Part shown: positions 1 to 6,182 of the stretch, piece after piece
Numbering within the stretch: the stretch's first letter is position 1
Layout: every line of letters starts with the position of its first letter
Assembly (NCBI RefSeq): GCF_025398735.1
Contig: NZ_CP104694.1
Coordinates: 857,501 to 921,500 of the forward strand
Length of the DNA stretch: 64,000 bases
Source of the DNA: Tahibacter amnicola
Lineage (GTDB): Bacteria > Pseudomonadota > Gammaproteobacteria > Xanthomonadales > Rhodanobacteraceae
Direction of reading: 5' to 3'
The notes under the pieces: model-generated
Told to the model about the DNA's origin: nothing
Seen by the model: only the letters and a program-made list of their open reading frames with translations
Database searches by the model: none
Made by a program: the position numbers and the translations under genes

Positions 1-83
1 CGGTTGCGGAAAGCGTCAAAAGGCACAACGAGAAAATTCGCGACAGAAGCATGCGCGACACCGGCCCGGAAATTTTCCCGAGT

Positions 84-458
84 TTAGCCGGTTCCGGTGC
101 TGTCGGGGCCACCGTATGCGCAGCCGGATGTACAGGTTTCGTGAACCACTACACGGCTGAGCAGTGGCAGCGCCGGTTTGAGTTGCTGCCAGATCCAGAT
201 CGCCAGGTTCTCGCTGGTGGGATTGGCGAGTCCGTCGATGTCGTTGAGGTAGCGGTGGTCCAGCGCATCGAAGACCGGCGCGAAGGCCTGCTTGATGTCG
301 GCGAAGTCCATTACCCAGCCGGCGCGCGGATCGACCGGGCCGCTGACGTGGATTTCAATCCGGAAGGAATGACCGTGCAGTCGTGCGCACTTGTGGCCCG
401 GCGGAACCTCGGGCAGGCGGTGCGCCGCTTCGATCTGGAATACCTTGAAGAGATCCAT
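84..458 (-). CDS. queD: 6-carboxy-5,6,7,8-tetrahydropterin synthase (QueD/PTPS family)
   Basis: A 124-residue protein, the normal size for QueD. It converts dihydroneopterin triphosphate to 6-carboxytetrahydropterin in the queuosine/7-deazaguanine pathway in the cytoplasm. The zinc-binding histidines are visible: one in AAHRLPE near residue 13 and two in LHGHSF near residues 28-30. The catalytic Cys lies just before the second pair ([10 protein letters not shown]). The conserved C-terminal Glu is in HETCTSG. The start is the ATG complementary to 456-458, and no strong Shine-Dalgarno precedes it. It lies downstream of, and on the same strand as, tRNA-Met (521-597), so it may be partly co-transcribed with the tRNA. 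No other queuosine gene is in the window. Family assignment is firm; the exact pterin activity is inferred from the bacterial QueD type. Confidence 0.93.
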   Translation of the reverse strand: MDLFKVFQIEAAHRLPEVPPGHKCARLHGHSFRIEIHVSGPVDPRAGWVMDFADIKQAFAPVFDALDHRYLNDIDGLANPTSENLAIWIWQQLKPALPLLSRVVVHETCTSGCAYGGPDSTGTG

Positions 459-520
459 CGCGCAGGACGGTGCCGGTCGCGTGCCGGCAAAATACGTGGC
501 CGGCGCGCCAGAAGAAGGAA

Positions 521-597
521 TGGTGGCTAGAGGCGGGATCGAACCGCCGACCTCAGCATTATGAGTGCCGCGCTCTGACCGGCTGAGCTACCTAGCC
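521..597 (-). tRNA. tRNA-Met (CAT anticodon, elongator type)
   Basis: A complete 77-nt cloverleaf reads on the minus strand. The acceptor stem GGCTAGG pairs with TCTAGCC with one G-T pair at the base. The anticodon loop is CTCATAA with anticodon CAT, the T loop is GTTCGATC, and an encoded CCA lies at 521-523. The body closely resembles E. coli elongator tRNA-Met (metT type), which also begins GGCTA and has an ACTCATAAT anticodon arm. It does not look like initiator tRNA, because the first acceptor pair is G-C. A tRNA-Ile with lysidine at CAT is the alternative, but the acceptor sequence favours Met. Confidence 0.95.
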
Positions 598-631
598 ACT
601 ACGGGTAATTGTGCCCGAAATAGGGTCGGGC

Positions 632-659
632 ATTGTAGCTTCGCCGGGGCCGCTGTCAA
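632..659 (-). promoter_or_regulatory. Sigma-70 promoter of tRNA-Met
   Basis: On the minus strand there is a perfect -35 TTGACA (654-659) and a -10 TACAAT (632-637) separated by 16 bp. The predicted transcription start is near 625, about 28 bases upstream of the mature tRNA 5' end at 597. This is among the best promoter matches in the window and fits a stable-RNA gene. Confidence 0.85.
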
Positions 660-738
660 GGCCGGTTCCATACTCTGCCTTGCTGGCCCCTCGCGCGCTG
701 TGGAAGAATCCTTGCCAGGGCGTAATTTGGAGTGGCCA

Positions 739-1284
739 GTGATCGATCCCGATGGCTATAGGCCGAATGTCGGCATCGTTCTGTTGCGGGATGATGGCCG
801 CCTGTTCTGGGCACGGCGCATCAACCGCGATGGCTGGCAGTTTCCGCAGGGTGGCATGCGCAGCGACGAAACGCCGCTGGAGGCCATGTACCGCGAACTG
901 CACGAGGAAACCGGTCTTGGCGCCGAACATGTGCAGGTGCTGGGAGCCACGCCCGGCTGGCTGCGTTACCGGTTGCCGCGCCGTTATCTCCGGCGCAATG
1001 AGCGCCCCCTGTGCATCGGTCAGAAACAGGTCTGGTTCCTGCTGCGGTTCATTGGCGAGGAGCGGCATTTCCGCCTGGATGCCAACGAGAAGCCCGAGTT
1101 CGACCTGTGGCGCTGGGTCGATTTCTGGTACCCGGCGCAGAACGTCGTGACTTTCAAGCGGCGTGTGTACGAACGGGCGCTGCGCCAGTTTGCGCCGACG
1201 GTGGAGTCGGTGTGCCGTGTGCGCCTGGGGGATCTCCCGGCGCCGGTCGAGAAGAGCCTTTCGGCGGTTCCGGCCCTGGTCTGA
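739..1284 (+). CDS. rppH: RNA pyrophosphohydrolase (Nudix hydrolase RppH)
   Basis: A 181-residue Nudix protein. RppH removes pyrophosphate from the 5' end of triphosphorylated mRNA and so starts RNase E-dependent decay. The Nudix box is intact: [20 protein letters not shown] followed by TGL (GX5EX7REUXEEXGU pattern). The N-terminal [13 protein letters not shown] and the WQFPQGG segment are typical of RppH. The start is GTG 739: a GGAG at 729-732 sits 6 bases upstream, and longer in-frame versions would overlap the tRNA. Length is slightly above E. coli RppH (176). It converges on the pilin-domain gene, whose 3' end is 18 bp away. Confidence 0.95.
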   Translation: MIDPDGYRPNVGIVLLRDDGRLFWARRINRDGWQFPQGGMRSDETPLEAMYRELHEETGLGAEHVQVLGATPGWLRYRLPRRYLRRNERPLCIGQKQVWFLLRFIGEERHFRLDANEKPEFDLWRWVDFWYPAQNVVTFKRRVYERALRQFAPTVESVCRVRLGDLPAPVEKSLSAVPALV

Positions 1285-1301
1285 CGTGCGTGACCGTGCC
1301 G

Positions 1302-1772
1302 TCAGCCGCCCGGCCGACGATGTACGCAGTGGGGCAGCGCGGTCGCGATGTCCGGCAGGTTAGGTGAGATACATTCCCAGTGGATGCCCATCGCCAGTTC
1401 CGGCGTCGTTTCGCCGCGCAGGATGATCTGGCCGCCGTCGACGCCCGAGCGCCCGTCGAAGGTGAGGGTGATGGTTGATCCGCTGACGGCCAGCGTCCGC
1501 AGCGATTCTCCCCGGTAGAGCGACGGTTCCGGCAGGCCGGCCTGGGCATTGGAGCTAGGCCAGGTACCGTGGGAGAAGTAGAACTCCGCCAGGGCCACCC
1601 GGGCTGGATCGGCGGCACGGCGGAAATCGCTCTCGAGGACGCGGTCCCGTTCCTGGCGCGCGCCAACCCCGAAATCACCGCCAGTGCGGCTGCCGCGCAG
1701 GTAGTCGTGGAGAAGCAGCGCCGCCAGCGCGGCCGCGAATACCACCACGAAATTCAGGGCCAGGCGCTGCAT
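1302..1772 (-). CDS. Membrane-anchored protein with type IV pilin-like C-terminal domain
   Basis: A 156-residue protein. One hydrophobic segment at residues 5-22 acts as a signal anchor. The rest resembles the globular C-terminal domain of type IV major pilins: an ALAEFYFSHGTWPSSNAQAG segment at about 60-80, then the TFDGRSG and ILRGETT strands. Unlike pilins it has no short basic leader followed by G and FTLIEL-type residues, so it is not a PilD substrate by sequence and is probably a fixed membrane protein with a pilin fold. The start at 1772 has AAGGAG 7 bases upstream; an open frame continues far upstream only antisense to bfr. Function unknown; an accessory of pili or of secretion is one guess. 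Confidence 0.7.
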   Translation of the reverse strand: MQRLALNFVVVFAAALAALLLHDYLRGSRTGGDFGVGARQERDRVLESDFRRAADPARVALAEFYFSHGTWPSSNAQAGLPEPSLYRGESLRTLAVSGSTITLTFDGRSGVDGGQIILRGETTPELAMGIHWECISPNLPDIATALPHCVHRRPGG

Positions 1773-1838
1773 CGGCGTGCTCCTTGGTGCGCGTGATGAT
1801 GATCGACACCGGGTGGGTTGCGTCCAATGGGAGAGATG

Positions 1839-1867
1839 TTGACAATCATTCTCATTTGCAGTTGAAT
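1839..1867 (+). promoter_or_regulatory. bfd promoter
   Basis: A perfect -35 TTGACA at 1839-1844 and a -10 TTGAAT at 1862-1867 with a 17-bp spacer. Predicted start is near 1874, 19 bases before the bfd ATG. The Fur-like box lies in the spacer. Confidence 0.7.
1841..1859. promoter_or_regulatory. Fur box (predicted) over the bfd promoter
   Basis: The 19-bp sequence GACAATCATTCTCATTTGC matches the Fur consensus (GATAATGATAATCATTATC) at most positions, and the minus strand contains AATGAGAATGATT. It covers the -35/-10 spacer of the bfd promoter, so bound Fur would block transcription when iron is plentiful. Bfd is Fur-repressed in known bacteria. Confidence 0.75.
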
Positions 1868-1892
1868 GGATGCACCAAAGGGGCTCTGCACC

Positions 1893-2102
1893 ATGTACGT
1901 CTGCATCTGTAACGGCATCACCGATTCGGCCATCCGCGACGCGGCTGCTGATGGTGTACGTTCCCTGGCCGAGCTGACCATGCGGACCGGTTGCGCCGGT
2001 ACCTGTGGATCCTGCGCCGACTTTGCCGAGCAGGTGCTGCGCGAAGCCATTCCGCGCAATGCCAAGCCCTTCGGACTGGCCCTGGTGGCTGCCGCCGCCT
2101 GA
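1893..2102 (+). CDS. bfd: Bacterioferritin-associated ferredoxin
   Basis: A 69-residue [2Fe-2S] protein of the Fer2_BFD type. Cluster cysteines are visible as C-x-C near the N-terminus (YVCICNG) and C-x4-C further on (TGCAGTCGSC). Bfd donates electrons to bacterioferritin to reduce and release stored iron. The start is ATG 1893, with AAAGGGG 8 bases upstream; an upstream in-frame ATG at 1866 lies in the promoter. bfr follows 147 bp downstream on the same strand, a partnership that supports the assignment. Confidence 0.95.
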   Translation: MYVCICNGITDSAIRDAAADGVRSLAELTMRTGCAGTCGSCADFAEQVLREAIPRNAKPFGLALVAAAA

Positions 2103-2249
2103 CGCGCGGCCCATTCCCTCCTGCTGTTCTGCGGTGCCCGGCGGATGAGCCTGGCGATTTCCCGCATTGGATAGTGCATCCGATTCGCGTTTCCTCCTGG
2201 GCAGACCGGCGGCGGTATAGTCTGGTCGTTTTCGTTCAAGGAGCAGGAC

Positions 2250-2720
2250 ATGAAAGGCGACGCCAAGGTCATTGAGCATCTCAACCGGGCGCTCTACAAC
2301 GAACTCATCGCGATCAACCAGTATTTCCTGCACGCGAAGATGTTCAAGAACTGGGGCTTCAAGGAACTCGCCGATCACGAGTACAAGGAATCGATCGACG
2401 AGATGAAGCACGCGGACAAGCTCATCGACCGCATTCTGTTCCTCGACGGCCTGCCCAACCTGCAGCAGCTGGGCAAGCTGCTGGTCGGCGAATCGCCCAA
2501 GGAAGCGCTGGAGTGCGACCTGAAGCTCGAGTACGCGGCAGTGCCGGACCTGAAGGCCGCCATCGCCTATTGCGAACAGGTCGGCGACTACATCAGCCGT
2601 GAACTGTTCGAGTCGATTCTCGAATCCGAAGAAGAACATATCGACTGGCTGGAAACGCAGCTCACGCTGATCCGCCAGCTGGGCGATACCGCTTATCTGC
2701 AGACCAAGATCGGCAGCTGA
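2250..2720 (+). CDS. bfr: Bacterioferritin (heme-containing iron storage protein)
   Basis: A 156-residue ferritin-like four-helix protein that stores iron as a 24-mer. The ferroxidase ligands are in place: E18, E51, H54, then an E near 94 (LKLEYA) and the ESEEEHIDW pair near 127-130. The heme ligand M52 is present (DEM-KH). The Shine-Dalgarno AAGGAG precedes ATG 2250. A TATAGT at 2216-2221 could be a -10 of its own promoter, but no good -35 is seen, so it is uncertain whether bfr is read from bfd or separately. The 3' end is 39 bp from the start of the bases forming the lexA2 operator. Confidence 0.97.
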   Translation: MKGDAKVIEHLNRALYNELIAINQYFLHAKMFKNWGFKELADHEYKESIDEMKHADKLIDRILFLDGLPNLQQLGKLLVGESPKEALECDLKLEYAAVPDLKAAIAYCEQVGDYISRELFESILESEEEHIDWLETQLTLIRQLGDTAYLQTKIGS

Positions 2721-2740
2721 CATCCGCCCTTTGCGGGCAC

Positions 2741-2769
2741 TTGCGGGTGGGGGTCTGAATACGTACATT
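2741..2769 (+). promoter_or_regulatory. lexA2 promoter, predicted leaderless
   Basis: A -35 TTGCGG (2741-2746) and -10 TACATT (2764-2769) with a 17-bp spacer predict a transcription start at 2776-2777, the first base of the lexA2 ATG. No Shine-Dalgarno is present before that ATG. The operator covers the -10. Confidence 0.5.
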
Positions 2770-2778
2770 AGTACGTAT
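2759..2778. promoter_or_regulatory. LexA2-type SOS operator
   Basis: An 8-bp perfect inverted repeat ATACGTAC-N4-GTACGTAT. The core GTAC-N4-GTAC resembles the LexA2 operator type (AGTAC-N4-GTGCT reported for Pseudomonas putida LexA2) and differs from the E. coli CTGT-N8-ACAG box. It overlaps the predicted -10 and the first two bases of the lexA2 start codon, which fits tight autorepression of the whole cassette. Confidence 0.8.
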
Positions 2779-3403
2779 GACGACCCCCGAGCTCACTCCC
2801 AAGCAACGCCGCGTACTGGAATTCGTTCGCGCCTATGCGAGCGAGCACGGCTATCCGCCCAGTCTGCGCGAGATTGCCGAAGCGCTCGGCCTGCGCAGCC
2901 ACAGTTCCGCCCAGGACTACATCGACGCCCTGATGCGCAAGGGCGCCCTGGAGCGCTCCGCCCAGCACCGCGGCCTGCGCCTGCCGGCTGTCGAGACACC
3001 GTCGGCGGATTACCGGCTCCTGCCGCTGGTCGGCCGCGTGGCAGCCGGCAGTCCCATTCTTTCGGAAGGCAATATCGAAGCCCAGTTTGCCGTGGCCGGC
3101 AATCTGTTCCGGCCGCGGGCGGATTTCCTCCTGCGCGTGGTCGGCGCGAGCATGCGCGAGGTCGGCATCCTCGATGGTGACCTGATCGCCGTGCACCGCA
3201 CGCCGACTGCGGATGATGGCCGCATCGTGGTGGCACGGCTGGATGACGAAATCACCGTCAAGCGTCTGCGGCATGCGGGCGATCGCCTGCTGCTGCTGCC
3301 GGAGAATCCGGATTTCTCACCCATCGAGGTCGATCCACGCCGCACGGACAGCTTCGCCATCGAGGGCGTGTACGTGGGCGTCATCCGTCAGGGGGAACCA
3401 TGA
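2777..3403 (+). CDS. lexA2: SOS repressor LexA (LexA2 type, heading the imuA-imuB-dnaE2 cassette)
   Basis: A 208-residue LexA. The N-terminal winged helix spans about 1-66, with the recognition helix in SLREIAEALGLRSHSSAQDYI. The self-cleavage site is A90-G91 (VAAGSPI), and the catalytic dyad is S125 (GASM) and K162 (TVKRL). The usual Asp before the Ser is Ala here. RecA filament contact triggers self-cleavage and frees the cassette. The start codon overlaps the operator. The stop overlaps the imuA start (ATGA at 3400-3403), so the genes are translationally coupled. The name lexA2 is inferred from position and operator type; a second lexA elsewhere in the genome is expected but not visible. 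Confidence 0.93.
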   Translation: MTTPELTPKQRRVLEFVRAYASEHGYPPSLREIAEALGLRSHSSAQDYIDALMRKGALERSAQHRGLRLPAVETPSADYRLLPLVGRVAAGSPILSEGNIEAQFAVAGNLFRPRADFLLRVVGASMREVGILDGDLIAVHRTPTADDGRIVVARLDDEITVKRLRHAGDRLLLLPENPDFSPIEVDPRRTDSFAIEGVYVGVIRQGEP

Positions 3404-4197
3404 GTGCCGCACCGGTCCGATCGCTACCCCTGGAAGGCGGCCGTTCGGCGCCTGCCGCCGGGCTGGATGGCGTGCTGCGCCATCCAGGTGTATGGCGCCG
3501 CTCCGCGCCGCTGTCGATGCGGGCGCAATCCACCGGCTGGGATGCGCTGGATCGTCTCCTGCCCGGCGGCGGCTGGCCGCTGGGAGCACTCTCGGAAATT
3601 CTCATCGGTGCCGATGGCCTGGGAGAGCTGAGCCTGCTGATGCCGGCGCTGGCCAGCCTCACCCGCCAGAAGCAGCGGGTGGTGTTCGTGGCGCCGCCCT
3701 ACATTCCCTATGCGCCGGCCCTTGCTGCCCAGGGCATCGACCTGGCCTTCGTGGCGGAGGTCGGCAATCCCACCGACGACCCTCTTGGTTCGATGCGGCC
3801 GCGTGTCTCCTCGGCGGCCGCTCTGCAGTCCGCTGGTGGAATAGCACCCGCTGCGATGCCGCCCAGGGCAGGAACGACGACGTCTTCTCCTGCTGGTGGG
3901 CGCCGGGTGTCCGATGCCTCCTGGAGTGCCGAGCAATGCCTGCGTTCCGGTGCCTGTGGCGCCGTCCTTTTCTGGGCCGACAAGACCGACTACGCCCAGC
4001 TGCGCCGTTGGCAGCTGGCGGCGGAACATGGCGGTGGGCTCGCGTTTGTCTTCCGTCCCGAAGCGATGGCCTCACAGGCCAGTCCCTCGGCGTTGCGCCT
4101 GCTTGTACATGCGGACGAACAGGGCACATCGGCGGAGATCCTCAAATGCCGCGGCAGCTTTGGTGCTGCTGCCACACGATTGCGATGGCGTGCCTGA
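3400..4197 (+). CDS. imuA: ImuA, RecA-like accessory protein of SOS translesion synthesis
   Basis: A 265-residue RecA/SulA-like protein. It matches ImuA in the N-terminal half (HPGVWRR, then STGWDALDRLLPGGGWPLGALSEIL near 45-70, and RVVFVAPPYIPYAPAL near 90-105) and near the end (AEQCLRSGACGAVLFW). ImuA works with ImuB and DnaE2 in damage-induced mutagenesis. Between IDLAFVAEV (about residue 122) and WSAEQCLRSG (about 176) there are roughly 45 extra residues, rich in Ser, Pro, Gly and Ala, where other ImuA proteins as I recall them have only a few. The frame stays open, so this looks like an in-frame insertion in a loop. ATGA overlap with lexA2. Confidence 0.88.
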   Translation: MSAAPVRSLPLEGGRSAPAAGLDGVLRHPGVWRRSAPLSMRAQSTGWDALDRLLPGGGWPLGALSEILIGADGLGELSLLMPALASLTRQKQRVVFVAPPYIPYAPALAAQGIDLAFVAEVGNPTDDPLGSMRPRVSSAAALQSAGGIAPAAMPPRAGTTTSSPAGGRRVSDASWSAEQCLRSGACGAVLFWADKTDYAQLRRWQLAAEHGGGLAFVFRPEAMASQASPSALRLLVHADEQGTSAEILKCRGSFGAAATRLRWRA

Positions 4198-4739
4198 GCA
4201 GGCAGACCGCCCAGGCCTCGCAAACCTGTCAGTTGGTCAGGAGTTCACCGCCACGGATGGCACTTCGACAGGAGCAACTCATGTGTGAAACACCAGCTTG
4301 CTACGCACTGGATAGCGGATGCATGCGACAGCGTCGCAACAGGGCAATGCAACCGACGCGTTCGTCGTCCGCTTTGCCACTTCTGGTATCAGCCGGCGAT
4401 GGTCCTTTGGCATCAAGCACCGTCAGACGACGCAAGCCTGGGTCATCGGTTGCATCGGCGCCGGAGTGGGTTACGGGTAACCCTCTATCGTTGCCGCCAG
4501 CACCATCCGGCAGCGATGCCGTGGTTTCGCGGACCGGCATGCGGTGCACGTCCTTGCCATTCGATGCGTCGACGAGGGGGCCGATGAAGAACGCTTCTCC
4601 TGCGAGGCGTGGGTCTTCCGGCGGGAAGGACCAACAGCAGGGCCGGTCACTGGCCGCGAGGCGTCCTGGCAATTGATCTGGCGCACATCCTGAGACACGT
4701 ACTGGCCAAGGTTGGCTTTCCTGACCACATTACCTTGCC
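4198..4739. other. 542-bp gap inside the SOS cassette, no recognised gene
   Basis: imuA and imuB usually overlap or nearly touch, yet here 542 bp separate them. The sequence is less GC-biased than its neighbours. One open frame, 4281-4676 on the plus strand (131 codons), has a good Shine-Dalgarno (AGGAG at 4270-4274), but its product is Ser/Arg/Pro-rich low-complexity sequence like no family I know. The minus strand frame 4301-4672 is equally unconvincing. I see no GTAC-N4-GTAC operator, no clear promoter and no terminal inverted repeats. It may be the remnant of an insertion. Confidence 0.5.
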
Positions 4740-6182
4740 ATGCTCTGGGCCTGCCTCCATTTTTTTGAATTGCCCCTGGCAGCGGTATTCGCTACCGCAG
4801 GTACCGCGGAAGCGGTGACCGATGACGTCGCCAGCGAGCCGGCACAACCGCAGGCGGTGTATGAAGGTCCGCGCCAGCGGCCGGTGATCGCGCTGGCCAA
4901 CGCGCCGGCGCAGGCCCAGGGGGTGCGGCGTGGTCAGTCCTTGCCGGCGGCGTCGGCCTTGTGTGCCCAGGTGACGCTGCGGCCGCGCGATCCGGCAGGT
5001 GAGCGGCAATTGCTGGATCTGCTCGCCGCCTGGGCCTACGGCTATAGCGCCCAGGTCAGCCGGTTCGAGGATCACTCCCTGCTGGTGGAAGTGGGAGCCA
5101 GCCTGCGTCTGTTTGGCGGATGGTCTTCACTGGAGCGGCAATTGCGCGCCGACCTGCAGCAACTGGGGTACGCCCACCGCATGGCGGTGGCGCCTGTCGC
5201 CGCTGCCGCCAGCGTACTGGCCCGGATCAGCGACGGTGTCGCCATTGTTCATGACGCGCCGCTGCGTACGGCACTGCGTCGCGTACCGCTGCCTTTCTGC
5301 GGGTTGGATGCGAAAGCCGTGGAATGCCTCACCGGCATCGGGCTGACCCGTCTGTGCGACGTCCTGGCCCTGCCGCGCGCGGAACTGACCCGGCGTATCG
5401 GCGTTGACGGCGTACGCTGGCTCGACCGCCTGCAGGGTCGAGCCCCCGAGACATTGCCGCTGTACCGTCCACCCGATCGCTTTGCGCGACGAATCGAGCT
5501 GGACGGGCGCGTGGACAGCTGGCCGGCGCTACTGTTTCCGTTGCGGCGGCTGGTGCGCGAACTGGCGCTCTACCTGGATCTGCGCGACAGCAGCGTCGAG
5601 CACTTTCATCTGCTGCTCGAACACGAGCAGCGCGCCGCCACCCAGGTGCCGGTCACCCTGCTGACCGCGCGCCGCGATGCCGACGGTCTGTTCGAGTTCT
5701 GCCGCGGACGCCTGGAGCGCGTCAGCCTGGCTGCCGAGGTTAGTGCTATTTCCCTGGTAGCAGAAGACCTGCCGCCCTTCCAGCCGCGCCACGGCGACCT
5801 GTTCGACGTACGCCGTGAGCAGTCCCTCGACTGGCCAGACCTCGCCGATCGCCTGCGCGCCCGCCTGGGCGACGGCGCCGTGCGACAGCTGGCCGTCGGT
5901 CACGATCACCGGCCTGAACTCGCCTGGCACTACGGGGCGGCAGGTCGCCTGGACCCACCCCTGCGTGGTCCACGGCCGCTGTGGCTGTTGCGCCGTCCGA
6001 TCGTGCTGCGACCGGATCCGGCGCGCATCCTGGCGGGGCCCGAGCGCATCGAAAGCGGCTGGTGGGAGGCTGATGCGCGGCGCGACTACTACATCGTGCA
6101 GACCCGCGATGGCCAGCGTGCCTGGGCCTTCCTGCCTGCCGGGGCGTACAGCGGCTGGATGCTGCACGGCTGGTTCGCATGA
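4740..6182 (+). CDS. imuB: ImuB, catalytically inactive Y-family polymerase homologue
   Basis: A 480-residue ImuB. It starts MLWACLHF, the usual ImuB opening, in place of the acidic DxD motif of active Y-family polymerases, and the SxE active-site motif is also absent. The central helix-hairpin-helix region (GLTRLCDVLALPRAELTRRI near 200-222) and the little-finger region follow. The C-terminus has the ImuB signature IESGWWE-ARRDYYIVQ. ImuB links DnaE2 to the beta clamp. The start codon has no visible Shine-Dalgarno and is preceded by the 542-bp gap. The stop overlaps the dnaE2 start (ATGA at 6179-6182). Confidence 0.93.
   Translation: MLWACLHFFELPLAAVFATAGTAEAVTDDVASEPAQPQAVYEGPRQRPVIALANAPAQAQGVRRGQSLPAASALCAQVTLRPRDPAGERQLLDLLAAWAYGYSAQVSRFEDHSLLVEVGASLRLFGGWSSLERQLRADLQQLGYAHRMAVAPVAAAASVLARISDGVAIVHDAPLRTALRRVPLPFCGLDAKAVECLTGIGLTRLCDVLALPRAELTRRIGVDGVRWLDRLQGRAPETLPLYRPPDRFARRIELDGRVDSWPALLFPLRRLVRELALYLDLRDSSVEHFHLLLEHEQRAATQVPVTLLTARRDADGLFEFCRGRLERVSLAAEVSAISLVAEDLPPFQPRHGDLFDVRREQSLDWPDLADRLRARLGDGAVRQLAVGHDHRPELAWHYGAAGRLDPPLRGPRPLWLLRRPIVLRPDPARILAGPERIESGWWEADARRDYYIVQTRDGQRAWAFLPAGAYSGWMLHGWFA

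Noticed and set aside
1773-2768. Upstream extension of the pilin-domain frame to 488 residues
   Set aside because: The extra part is antisense to bfd and bfr, and AAGGAG marks the start at 1772.
4301-4672. Minus-strand frame of 123 codons in the imuA-imuB gap
   Set aside because: No recognisable motif and no ribosome binding site; the plus-strand frame is no better supported by homology.
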